DNA from: Thermodesulfobacteriota bacterium
Lineage (GTDB): Bacteria; Desulfobacterota; DSM-4660; Desulfatiglandales; Desulfatiglandaceae
Length of the DNA stretch: 39,670 bases
Reading direction: 5' to 3'
Assembly: GCA_030837545.1 (NCBI GenBank)
Contig: JAUPKI010000399.1
Location: 1-39,670, forward strand
Part shown: in pieces, positions 1 to 8,667 of the stretch
Layout: each line of letters opens with the position of its first letter
Position numbering within the stretch: the first letter of the stretch is position 1
Notes under the pieces: model-generated
The model's database searches: none
The model's input: the letters and a program-made list of their open reading frames with translations, nothing else
What the model was told of the DNA's origin: nothing
Position numbers and translations under genes: made by a program

Positions 1-237
1 TGCATCAAGGCGTTCTCCGAGACGGACTTCACCGAAGACCTCAAGAAGTTTGACGTGCCGACGCTGATCCTTCACGGCGACGACGACCAGATCGTGCCGA
101 TCGGCGCCGCGGCTCTCCGCTCATCGAAGCTGATCAGGAACGCGACCCTGAAGATCTATGCCGGCGCGCCCCACGGTCTCGCATACACGCATAAAGACCG
201 GCTCAACGCCGACCTGCTGGCATTCCTTAAGACCTGA
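1..237 (+). CDS. alpha/beta hydrolase, C-terminal fragment (gene starts upstream of window)
   Basis: Frame open from base 1; [16 protein letters not shown] and [21 protein letters not shown] are typical of the Asp/His end of chloroperoxidase/arylesterase-like hydrolases. Confidence 0.85.
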   Translation, partial: CIKAFSETDFTEDLKKFDVPTLILHGDDDQIVPIGAAALRSSKLIRNATLKIYAGAPHGLAYTHKDRLNADLLAFLKT

Positions 238-359
238 GGTCACTTTGTGGGTGCGGTATTGGAGCCGTACCGGTCGGCCTTCCAACAAGTCCCTTCGGCG
301 GGTGGGCCGCTGAAGGGCAACATTTAGGCTTTTACCACATCACATAGGAGGAAAAAATA

Positions 360-980
360 ATGAACACCGACAAGATCAAAAGTGCATCTCCCCATGCCCT
401 ATCGTCCCTGCCCTACGCGGATAACGCGCTGAGTCCTGTAATCTCCGCAAATACGATTGGCTTCCACTACGGCAAGCATCACAAGGCATATGTCGATAAC
501 CTGAACAAGCTGGTAGCAGGAACGGATTTTGCGAACCTGCCGTTGGAGAAAATCATCACCCAGACGGCCGGCAAAGCCGACAAGACTGCGATATTCAATA
601 ATGCAGCGCAAACCTGGAACCACACGTTTTACTGGCGCAGCCTGAGGCCGAAGGGCGGTGGTGGGCCGCCCGCAGTGTTGAAGCAAAAGATCGAGGCTTC
701 CTTCGGCACCGTGGATGCATGCAAGCAGGAGTTGGCGACTGCGGCAATGGCGCAGTTCGGCAGCGGCTGGACATGGCTTGTGCTGGATAGCGCCAAGCTC
801 AAGGTGGTTAAGACCGGCAATGCAGATGGACCGATGACCACTGGCATGAAACCGTTATTGACCATCGACGTGTGGGAACATGCCTACTACTTGGATTACC
901 AGAACCGACGCAAGGACTATGTCAACGCAGTGCTGGACAACCTGATTCATTGGGATTTCGCGGCAGAGAACCTTGGTTAA
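360..980 (+). CDS. sodB: superoxide dismutase (Fe/Mn type)
   Basis: [34 protein letters not shown] and [15 protein letters not shown] motifs; RBS aggagg upstream. Confidence 0.95.
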   Translation: MNTDKIKSASPHALSSLPYADNALSPVISANTIGFHYGKHHKAYVDNLNKLVAGTDFANLPLEKIITQTAGKADKTAIFNNAAQTWNHTFYWRSLRPKGGGGPPAVLKQKIEASFGTVDACKQELATAAMAQFGSGWTWLVLDSAKLKVVKTGNADGPMTTGMKPLLTIDVWEHAYYLDYQNRRKDYVNAVLDNLIHWDFAAENLG

Positions 981-1539
981 GGAGATTAATCATGAGCAAA
1001 AAACAGACGATGAACAATTCCAACGCGGGCTGAGCCCGCAACCCAGTATCTGAAAAAACTACTGTCACGAAAAACATCGGAAAGCCGCATCGGGTGAGGA
1101 TCTCCACACCTGACCAAAACTTTTCTTGTTTTTTGTGACAGGGTTATTGGCAATAAGGTACTCACCCTCAGTCCTCAGAAAAACAGAGCGTCCGATGCCG
1201 GGTCGCCCCACCCGGCGCCCGCCAGCCCCGCAAAAAAATCGGCTACGCAGGTCTGACGAAAGGACACTGAGATTCGAGGGCGCCATGTTTTTGAACGGAC
1301 CGGTATGGCGGCTCGAGTTGACCACGGTAGAGTGGCCCAAGTAAGTTACCCTTTTACACGGAATGGGGAAAACAGGTTCCCTCAATATATGGAGGTTCCA
1401 CCAAATATTGAGGCCAAACCAACCGTTTCACCCTTCTCTACGCCTCTCTCCCATTCATCTAACCTACCGTTATCTATACATGATTCCAGCTTATTTCCCT
1501 TCACCGGTTGTTGGCAGGCCACTTGCAACGATGATCTGC

Positions 1540-1863
1540 ATGATCCTGGTCATCATACGAATGAAGGTTCTTCCTGAGAAGTGCATGGAGCTGTCTCAGG
1601 CGATCACTTCCCTGATCGGCCCCATACGGACAGAGAAGGGATGCCTGCGCTGCGACTTTTGCCGGAGTATGGAGGATGAAAATGAACTCTGTATTCTTGA
1701 AGAATGGAATACCCGGGAAAACCTGAGTAGCCATCTGAAGTCCGATCGGTTTCGAGTACTTCGCGGGGCGATGAACCTTCTCCAGGAGCCCTACGAAATG
1801 GTGTCGCACACCGTAGCAGCGGGAAAAACAATAAGAGAAGCGCGGTCCCAGCCAGCAGTTTAA
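1540..1863 (+). CDS. antibiotic biosynthesis monooxygenase (ABM)-like / quinol monooxygenase family protein
   Basis: MILVIIRMKVLPEKCMELSQAI...EKGCLRCDFCRS...LEEWNTRENLSSHLKSDRF has ABM-fold layout; start uncertain (1531 or 1540). Confidence 0.65.
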   Translation: MILVIIRMKVLPEKCMELSQAITSLIGPIRTEKGCLRCDFCRSMEDENELCILEEWNTRENLSSHLKSDRFRVLRGAMNLLQEPYEMVSHTVAAGKTIREARSQPAV

Positions 1864-1998
1864 TGACCGGGATGACGGGGTCCCAGTAGGGTGTGTTGCT
1901 TATCGGCAAACAAGTAGGCCTGCAATCAAAATACATTCTATTCCGTGTATCGCGGGAAGCAGAGAGACAAACTTGAGAGAGAGAGGGGAGGATTAGCC

Positions 1999-2178
1999 AT
2001 GACAGTTATCACACTTCTCATTGCGATTGTTGCGTTGATCATTGCGGTTCTGGCATTTCAACGAACTGGGGGGACTAAAGATCTGAAGAAAACCACAGCC
2101 GAGCTTTTAGCCAAAATGGAAAAGAGGATGCGAGAAGAAGAAGCATCTAAGGTGGAAAAGGAAAAGGTACAGCCATAA
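1999..2178 (+). CDS. small single-TM protein with charged C-terminal tail
   Basis: MTVITLLIAIVALIIAVLAFQRTGG then a Lys/Glu-rich tail; ggggagg RBS upstream of the ATG. Confidence 0.65.
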   Translation: MTVITLLIAIVALIIAVLAFQRTGGTKDLKKTTAELLAKMEKRMREEEASKVEKEKVQP

Positions 2179-2306
2179 CCGGAACCATATAAAAGGCATT
2201 AAATTCCACCAAAATGTGAAATAGCATACTTATGCGTGTCAGCCGTCATTTTTTGAAGGCATTCCTTCTCGAGGCGGCTCTGTCACGGTCCTGAGGGAGG
2301 ATAACC

Positions 2307-2564
2307 ATGTACCTTTCATTAATCGTCACCTTTATACTTCTTCTGGTAATTATCGTCACTGCGATACAGAACAGTATGCCTTTGGATTTCAAATTTTTCA
2401 CATGGAATTTTCAGACATCTATTACGGGCTTGATTTTTTATTCCTCTCTCATGGGTGGAGCCATCGTGGCAATTTGGACCTTACCAAAGCTGGCAAAGAA
2501 ATCCCTTCATGTGAGGAGCATGAACAAAGAGATCCATCAATTGAAGGAAAAGATTGCAGCTTAA
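2307..2564 (+). CDS. LapA-like (DUF1049-type) small membrane protein
   Basis: Two hydrophobic segments and a C-terminal coiled helix; RBS gagggagg. Confidence 0.7.
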   Translation: MYLSLIVTFILLLVIIVTAIQNSMPLDFKFFTWNFQTSITGLIFYSSLMGGAIVAIWTLPKLAKKSLHVRSMNKEIHQLKEKIAA

Positions 2565-2987
2565 GAACAGGGATGTCGACAAGTCTCAGATAGAATGGCC
2601 CCCCTTGAAAGGGATAGATAGACGGTTGGATTTTTTGATGGTTCTAATGTCTGCAATTCCCGACAGGGATGGGGGATTGAAATTTCGTAAGCGTTCACAG
2701 GTTCCCGGTTTCCCGCTGCAGCGGGATTCAAGGTTGGGAAGAAGGACAGAATTGATGACCCGAAGATCTGGCAAATCCCGCTGGAAGGCGGGACTGTCTT
2801 TGCCAGATGGCCTCCAATGGCCCCCGGTTTTCGGGGTTGGAATGGTTGGCACGGGGAGGGTTGAGGGAGGGTGCACATGTGAGCTGGAATCCGGTGGGGA
2901 AAAATACAACCTTGAACCTCTGAACCTCTGAACCCGTGAACGGTTACAGAATTTCATTGAACGAAAACCCAAGAATGGAGGTTCGAA

Positions 2988-3485
2988 ATGGCGGAAAGCA
3001 AATTAACAGAGATCGGCAGAGTTACCAAGAAGGCAGTTATTGGAGCGCTCAAGGGCACTGGGGCGAAGGCGCAATCCATTGCGGAGACGAGCAATGACCT
3101 GGTCAAGGCGACGATTGAGGGGGTGGGCGATTTCACGGTTGCCATTGAAAAAAGGGTGGGAGAAATCGTCTCAGGGGCAATCGAGGGCGCAAATGAAGTG
3201 GGCGAGGACTTGTTCATGACCCTAAAGTCCACTGTCAGTGGAATTGTGAAAGCGAGTTCAGATGTGGGGGCAGATGTGGCCAAGACTGCTGTTACAGCCA
3301 CTGAGGGGGCCATCAAGGTGGCAGCCAGGGCCGGCGCCGATATCGGCAAGGCAACCAAGGAAGCGGTCACCGGGGCTGTTGAAGCGGGTGATCAAATCGG
3401 GACACAAGCGTCCAAGGCCGTAAGGGAAGCCCTGAAAACGTCAATCAAAGGCGCCAAGGACGTGATCAAGGGGCCGCCCAAATAG
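2988..3485 (+). CDS. Ala/Gly-rich repetitive amphipathic protein (LEA/phasin-like)
   Basis: Degenerate repeats such as GADVAKTAVTATEGAIKVAARA / GADIGKATKEAVTGAVEAG / DQIGTQASKAVREAL; RBS tggagg. Confidence 0.7.
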   Translation: MAESKLTEIGRVTKKAVIGALKGTGAKAQSIAETSNDLVKATIEGVGDFTVAIEKRVGEIVSGAIEGANEVGEDLFMTLKSTVSGIVKASSDVGADVAKTAVTATEGAIKVAARAGADIGKATKEAVTGAVEAGDQIGTQASKAVREALKTSIKGAKDVIKGPPK

Positions 3486-3591
3486 ACAAGGGCTGAACTT
3501 TTGTCATTTTCTTTCTTGTTTCAATTCTAAGTATGGCTATTACGCCGTAGGGATAATGGGGCAAATCAAGAATAGTGAAGGAGGGGTTCAA

Positions 3592-4056
3592 ATGAAAAAT
3601 GTCATGTTCGTAAGGGGGTTACTCGCAGTCATGTTGTTGGTCCCGGGGCTATTGTCGGGTTGCGGTGAGAAGGACCAAGCCCAGAGCAAGCCCGCGGCCG
3701 TATCCAAAGATGATGTCAAGAAGGAGGCCAAGGAAGCCTATCATGCAACCAAGGCCTACACCCAGGAGCAGATGCAGGCCGTTCGAAAACAGATGGAAAC
3801 CAGACTCGATGACTACGGGAAGGAAATTGATCAACTGAAGGCAAAGGCGGAAAAGTTGGAAGGGGATGCCAAGGCGAAAGCGGAACAGCAACTGACGGCA
3901 TTGCGTCAAAAACGGGATGAGGTTTCTGAAAAGGTGAAGAAGCTGGGTTCTTCCAGCGGAGATGCGTGGGAGCAACTGAAATCAGGCATTGATGCGGCCA
4001 TGGAGGATTTGGGCAACGCCTATAAAAAGGTTGCGGCCGAGTTCAGCAAATCCTGA
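3592..4056 (+). CDS. putative lipoprotein with long coiled-coil domain
   Basis: Signal peptide with lipobox LLSGC; Lys/Glu-rich heptad region; RBS gaaggagg upstream. Confidence 0.7.
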   Translation: MKNVMFVRGLLAVMLLVPGLLSGCGEKDQAQSKPAAVSKDDVKKEAKEAYHATKAYTQEQMQAVRKQMETRLDDYGKEIDQLKAKAEKLEGDAKAKAEQQLTALRQKRDEVSEKVKKLGSSSGDAWEQLKSGIDAAMEDLGNAYKKVAAEFSKS

Positions 4057-4112
4057 GAACAACGATCTATTGTAGCGCGTTCAGAGAATCCTCTGCGAAA
4101 GGAGCGCTCCCC

Positions 4113-4910
4113 ATGTCTTTTATAGAAAACCTTAAGGCCAAAATCAAGGCCGACGGGCTTTTGCTGAAACTCGTGTCCACGATGAAAGAGCCGCCCGGAA
4201 AGTGGTGGGTGGACAAGGCCCTCATCCAGGAACTTGTCGAAATGACGGATTTTGAGCACAAGAAGTTCAGGGACCTTCATCTCTACGTACGCCCCCTGGA
4301 GGGCGAGATCATGGAAGTGCTGGTTTTCGACAACGAATTGGCCATCTACCACACGACCGTGGCCGACGTGGGCCTTCGCAAAAGCCCGTTCTGGCAGGAA
4401 ATGATCAGCATTAGAAATATCAAGAAGATCATGAATCATCATGATGTGCTGGTGAGCAAGGGAAAGGAGTCGCTTAAGAGAATACACGCCAATGCGCTGG
4501 CGCTCCTAAATCTCACATATACCAGGGATGACCTGATGCTGCTCCTGGAAGATGCGCGCAGAGGCCTGGAACGGGAATCCATCGAGCAGGTGCAGGAATC
4601 GTTGGATCTATTTGTCGATTTGCTGGCTTTCGAGCTCTTGCTTCTTGACGTGGTGGAGGGGGATTTACAGATTTTTGCCAGGCCTGCACATCAGAACGGA
4701 GCGGTTCCTTCGTTTGAGAACCTCATCCTTTTCGGCAAGGAACCCCTGTCCCTGGGTTTAAAGAAAGGGTCCTTTTCGCCGGAGGACGATCTGGATCTTG
4801 CGTGGGTCATGCAATATGTCCGCGGTAAGAAAACCGCCGATCTCAAGGGCATCGATGTTTTCAAATTTCTAACTGAACTGGCGCTTGAAAAGGCGCAAGC
4901 GGTCCAGTAA
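4113..4910 (+). CDS. conserved hypothetical protein (265 aa)
   Basis: Long ORF with RBS (aaaggagcg) following the lipoprotein gene in the same direction. Confidence 0.7.
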   Translation: MSFIENLKAKIKADGLLLKLVSTMKEPPGKWWVDKALIQELVEMTDFEHKKFRDLHLYVRPLEGEIMEVLVFDNELAIYHTTVADVGLRKSPFWQEMISIRNIKKIMNHHDVLVSKGKESLKRIHANALALLNLTYTRDDLMLLLEDARRGLERESIEQVQESLDLFVDLLAFELLLLDVVEGDLQIFARPAHQNGAVPSFENLILFGKEPLSLGLKKGSFSPEDDLDLAWVMQYVRGKKTADLKGIDVFKFLTELALEKAQAVQ

Positions 4911-5079
4911 ATACGGTGATCTACCCGTGGACCCAAACCAAAAATTGAATCTGAGCGTCAGATTTCACTAACAACATCCAAACAGGCAAGCATCAGGGGA
5001 TAGGTTGCGGGCGGTTTATAGATAGATCTGACCCATAGTGACATGAATAGCGTGCACGATAACAACAAGGAGGAGAGGT

Positions 5080-5313
5080 ATGGGAGAGACGAAACGACAG
5101 GCCTACACCTTCACTGTCAGGGAATATGGGGATGGCACCCCGTATATAGGATGCGTACCGGTTGGGAGAGAATGGAACGTTTTCGGCAAAGGCTCTCTCA
5201 GTTTTGTCCTCCCTGCAGATACGACCTTGAAGCGCGCACAAGAAGCCAATGCATTTTTTAACAGCAACATCAAGTACATTTCATTTATTGAAACCTCTGC
5301 CCCTGACAAGTAA
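5080..5313 (+). CDS. small hypothetical protein
   Basis: 77-aa ORF with strong RBS aaggaggagaggt; protein-like composition. Confidence 0.6.
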   Translation: MGETKRQAYTFTVREYGDGTPYIGCVPVGREWNVFGKGSLSFVLPADTTLKRAQEANAFFNSNIKYISFIETSAPDK

Positions 5314-5654
5314 TGACGAACGAGAGCAAACTCCAAACCAGTTCCTGGTGGAGATAGCCGGATTCGAAACGAATAAGGGGGTCATCATCAAGACTGCCCT
5401 CAACAGGCCGGAATCCTGGATCCTGCCTTGCTGGGGCCTGGGCGGCCTGATGGGCAGATCCGGGTAGACGGACCGGATATCAACGGGGGATAAGCCCCCG
5501 AAAATCCATTCCAAGCATGTTCTGTTGCCTTCCGCTGTCGATTTCCGATGGTCCTGAGAAACCTGTTTGGGGACCGGCGCCCAACCACTGAATATCCCTC
5601 CGAAATCTCCCTTCTTCGGAAATTGGCTGGATGCTGATGAAAAGTTGAATAGGT

Positions 5655-5676
5655 TTATTTTACATTTATTTTACAA
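5655..5676 (+). repeat. perfect tandem 11-bp direct repeat (TTTATTTTACA)x2 in AT-rich island
   Basis: Read directly: tttattttacatttattttaca. Confidence 0.85.
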
Positions 5677-5697
5677 AGATATTATTTACTTTACTGT

Positions 5698-5703
5698 ATA
5701 ATT
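5698..5703 (+). promoter_or_regulatory. candidate -10 box TATAAT upstream of radical SAM gene
   Basis: Exact TATAAT in AT-rich intergenic DNA; no good -35 at 17 bp. Confidence 0.3.
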
Positions 5704-5773
5704 CTTTATATTACTAAAATTATATTAATTGCTTAACATTTTAGGGAGCAATAAACGGCTGAATTCCGAATAC

Positions 5774-5789
5774 TCCCGCACGTGCGGGA
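5774..5789. repeat. perfect 16-bp palindrome TCCCGCACGTGCGGGA
   Basis: Self-complementary as read. Confidence 0.85.
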
Positions 5790-5849
5790 TGTCCCGTGAG
5801 GGTGTCATCCGATAATACAAATCAAAAAAATATCAGTAAGGGAGATCGA

Positions 5850-7577
5850 ATGAAATTATTGCTTACTTCTGTATTCGGGCCATATGGGGTGGACGATGAA
5901 TATGGTGAAAAGGAAAACAAGATGGAACTCTTTCACAATCAGGTGACTCGAGAGCAGGGCATCTTTTCCTACCGGTTCAATCATGGAAGCCAGGGACTCT
6001 ACTTTTTGGCGGAAAATGTGGACATGCCCACGGCGATCCTGGATTTCCCAACCTTTAAGCGTTTCAAAAAGGAACTGAAAAAGGGCTATGACTACATTGG
6101 GATCAGCTTTATCATACCCAATTTCAAAAAAGCAAAGGCGATGGCACGCGCCATCCGTGAATTGGCGCCCAAATCAAAGATCATTCTGGGGGGCCACGGG
6201 GTCAATATCCCCAATATCGCGTCCATGATCGATCATGATGTTATCTGTCACGGCGAAGGCGTCTATTTTTTGAGAGAGCTTTTTGGAGAGAAGGTGGACA
6301 AACCCATCCGGCATCCCCTTGAATACAGCTCTTTCAACAGACAGGTCATGGGCGCGCCATGGGCGTCCGACTCGGGCATCCTGATACCAGGGGTGGGGTG
6401 CGCGAACAAATGCCGTTTTTGCGCCACCTCACATTTCTTTGGCCGTTATATTCCGTACCTAAAGACCGGTCAGGAGATCTTTGATGTCTGTTGCCGTTAC
6501 GAAGATGAAAAAAATATACATGAATTCGGCGTACTGGATGAGAACTTCTTAAAAATGAAGGACCGTGCCCTGGACCTGCTGGACCTGATGGAGAAGAATG
6601 ATCGTCATTTCAATTTTTCGATCTTCAGTTCTGCAGAAACCCTGAAAGGCATCGGTGATCTGGATATCCTGGTGCGCATGGGCGTGACGTTTGTGTGGGT
6701 CGGCGTTGAAACGAAGAAAGAGATCTATGCAAAGAATAAGGGCACCGATTTTGAGGTTCTTTTTATGGAATTAAAAAAAAGGGGGATCAGTGTCCTGGCA
6801 TCATCGATCCTGTTTATCGAGGAACACGATCAGAACACGATCTGGGAAGACGTAAATTTTGTGACCTCGCTGAATCCGGACTACGTGCAATTTTCGCCGC
6901 TGGGACCGATCCCCGGGACAAAGCTGTACGATGACTATGATAAGGAGGGGAAACTCCTTAAAACAATCCCTTACCAATCCCAGCACGGCCAGAAGAAAAT
7001 CTGGTTTCATCATCCCCATTTTACAAGAGATGAATCCGAGGGCTTTTTACGTCTTGCCTTTAAAAAGGATTACAACAGAAATGGCGCTTCCCTGTTGCGG
7101 GTCATAAAAACCACCCTAACAGGTCATTTATATTGCAGGAACCATCCGGATGAACGCATTCGAACACGTTCGAAGGATTACGAAAAGAGGGTTGGCATGA
7201 TGCGATATTTTCTCAAGGCATCGGCCCTTTTTGTGGAAAACCGGCAGAGCAGGATCCTGTTGGGGGAGATCAAGACATCGTATCGGTCACAATTCGGCAG
7301 GATGCGCATCCCCACGCTCCTCACATCGCTGCTGGTCATTTTCTTCAGTGTTAAAGAATACTTGCGATGCCGATTTCTTGGAGATCTCAGGGCGCCGAAA
7401 ACATCCTATCGCCCATTAACCAAGCCTTACCCACCTACGGCTCAACGGGCCATTCCCTCATACGCCCATGTCGCCATGCCAAAAACGCCTTATCCCTGGA
7501 TCCAAAGGCCTGCGCCTCAATACGTATTGAACACCGACTCCTATCCTGAACAAGGCCGCACCTCTTCAAAATTTTAA
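5850..7577 (+). CDS. B12-binding-domain-type radical SAM protein
   Basis: GVGCANKCRFCATS (CxxxCxxC) motif; N-terminal Rossmann-like region DYIGISFIIPNFKKAKAMARAIRELAPKSKIILGG; RBS aagggag before ATG 5850. Confidence 0.85.
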   Translation: MKLLLTSVFGPYGVDDEYGEKENKMELFHNQVTREQGIFSYRFNHGSQGLYFLAENVDMPTAILDFPTFKRFKKELKKGYDYIGISFIIPNFKKAKAMARAIRELAPKSKIILGGHGVNIPNIASMIDHDVICHGEGVYFLRELFGEKVDKPIRHPLEYSSFNRQVMGAPWASDSGILIPGVGCANKCRFCATSHFFGRYIPYLKTGQEIFDVCCRYEDEKNIHEFGVLDENFLKMKDRALDLLDLMEKNDRHFNFSIFSSAETLKGIGDLDILVRMGVTFVWVGVETKKEIYAKNKGTDFEVLFMELKKRGISVLASSILFIEEHDQNTIWEDVNFVTSLNPDYVQFSPLGPIPGTKLYDDYDKEGKLLKTIPYQSQHGQKKIWFHHPHFTRDESEGFLRLAFKKDYNRNGASLLRVIKTTLTGHLYCRNHPDERIRTRSKDYEKRVGMMRYFLKASALFVENRQSRILLGEIKTSYRSQFGRMRIPTLLTSLLVIFFSVKEYLRCRFLGDLRAPKTSYRPLTKPYPPTAQRAIPSYAHVAMPKTPYPWIQRPAPQYVLNTDSYPEQGRTSSKF

Positions 7578-7610
7578 TGGTTGAGTTCATGCCTCCGTGG
7601 GAATAGAATC

Positions 7611-8666
7611 ATGGATGAAAAGGCTGGCATATATCCTTTACCAATGCAGGTGGGACTGCCATACAGGTCCCTACCGGGGTTGTCGGCGATGCATCAATCA
7701 AAGTGGTTTTTTCATCCGATCCTTATCTTCATCTTCTCCATTGTGGCGGTGGTCCTGTCCCTGTTCCTATATATCTACTGGTATGTGGAGGTCAGCACAG
7801 GGCTGAAGAGAGTACTGGAGAAAGCCAGCCTCGATCGCGATCAGGTCCTGGCATCTCAAACCTGGATGGTAATCCTGGTGCTCTCCATCCTTGTGGGGAT
7901 TATTTTGATAGGCATATTCATCATCTTTGTCTACAATCAGAAGACCTTCCAGCTTTACCGCCTCCAGCGTAACTTCATCAACAATTTTACCCATGAACTC
8001 AAGACCCCGGTCACGTCACTAAAACTGTATCTGGAGACATTTCGGAAATATGAGCTTCCCCGGAAGGACCAGCTCAAGTATATCGGCTACATGGTTCAGG
8101 ATGCGGACCGGCTGACCTATAATATCAACCGCATCCTGGATCTTGCAAAAATTGAGAGTAAGACCTACGAAGGAAAACTCGTAACGGAGGATCTCGTTCG
8201 GGCGGTTGAGCACTTTGCTGAGAAAAACCGTCACCTCTTCGATAGATGCGACATACGGATCCACAATCCTTCCGGCCGATCCTTTCTATACCCCATTTCT
8301 CCCACCCTGTTTGAGATACTTCTGATGAATCTCTTCACCAATGCCATCAAGTACAATGAATCCGAGGCCCCCCGCCTGGATATCACGTTCGAACCCAAAG
8401 GGAGGGGATTGCACATCCGTTTTGCGGACAACGGCATTGGACTGCCCAAGACGGAATTGAAGAAGGTCTTCAAAAAATTTTATCAGATCGGACGCTCGGA
8501 GGATATGTCGGCCAAGGGCACCGGGCTCGGCCTGAATCTGGTTGAGAGCATTGCCCGGCTGCATAAGGGAAAAATGACGGCCGAATCCAAAGGGAGTGGC
8601 GAGGGTTCTGTTTTTTCCCTGGTCCTCCCCATGAAGCACGTGCAATCTAAGCCAACTGAGGGATGA
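7611..8666 (+). CDS. membrane sensor histidine kinase
   Basis: Two TM helices; H-box FTHELKTPVTSLKLYLET, N-box LFTNAIKYNES, G-boxes FADNGIGLP and GTGLGLNLV. Confidence 0.92.
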   Translation: MDEKAGIYPLPMQVGLPYRSLPGLSAMHQSKWFFHPILIFIFSIVAVVLSLFLYIYWYVEVSTGLKRVLEKASLDRDQVLASQTWMVILVLSILVGIILIGIFIIFVYNQKTFQLYRLQRNFINNFTHELKTPVTSLKLYLETFRKYELPRKDQLKYIGYMVQDADRLTYNINRILDLAKIESKTYEGKLVTEDLVRAVEHFAEKNRHLFDRCDIRIHNPSGRSFLYPISPTLFEILLMNLFTNAIKYNESEAPRLDITFEPKGRGLHIRFADNGIGLPKTELKKVFKKFYQIGRSEDMSAKGTGLGLNLVESIARLHKGKMTAESKGSGEGSVFSLVLPMKHVQSKPTEG

Positions 8667-8667
8667 C

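Noticed and set aside
1065-1385. 106-aa minus ORF and overlapping + ORFs between the SOD and ABM genes
   Set aside because: Overlap each other on both strands and the inverted-repeat element; no conserved motif recognised
2554-2972. Overlapping ORFs on both strands in the lapA-like to LEA-like gap
   Set aside because: No RBS or family resemblance; region is dominated by palindromes and tandem repeats
5484-5500. CGGGGG-ATAAG-CCCCCG hairpin considered as intrinsic terminator
   Set aside because: Perfect stem but no T-run on either strand; function not supportable
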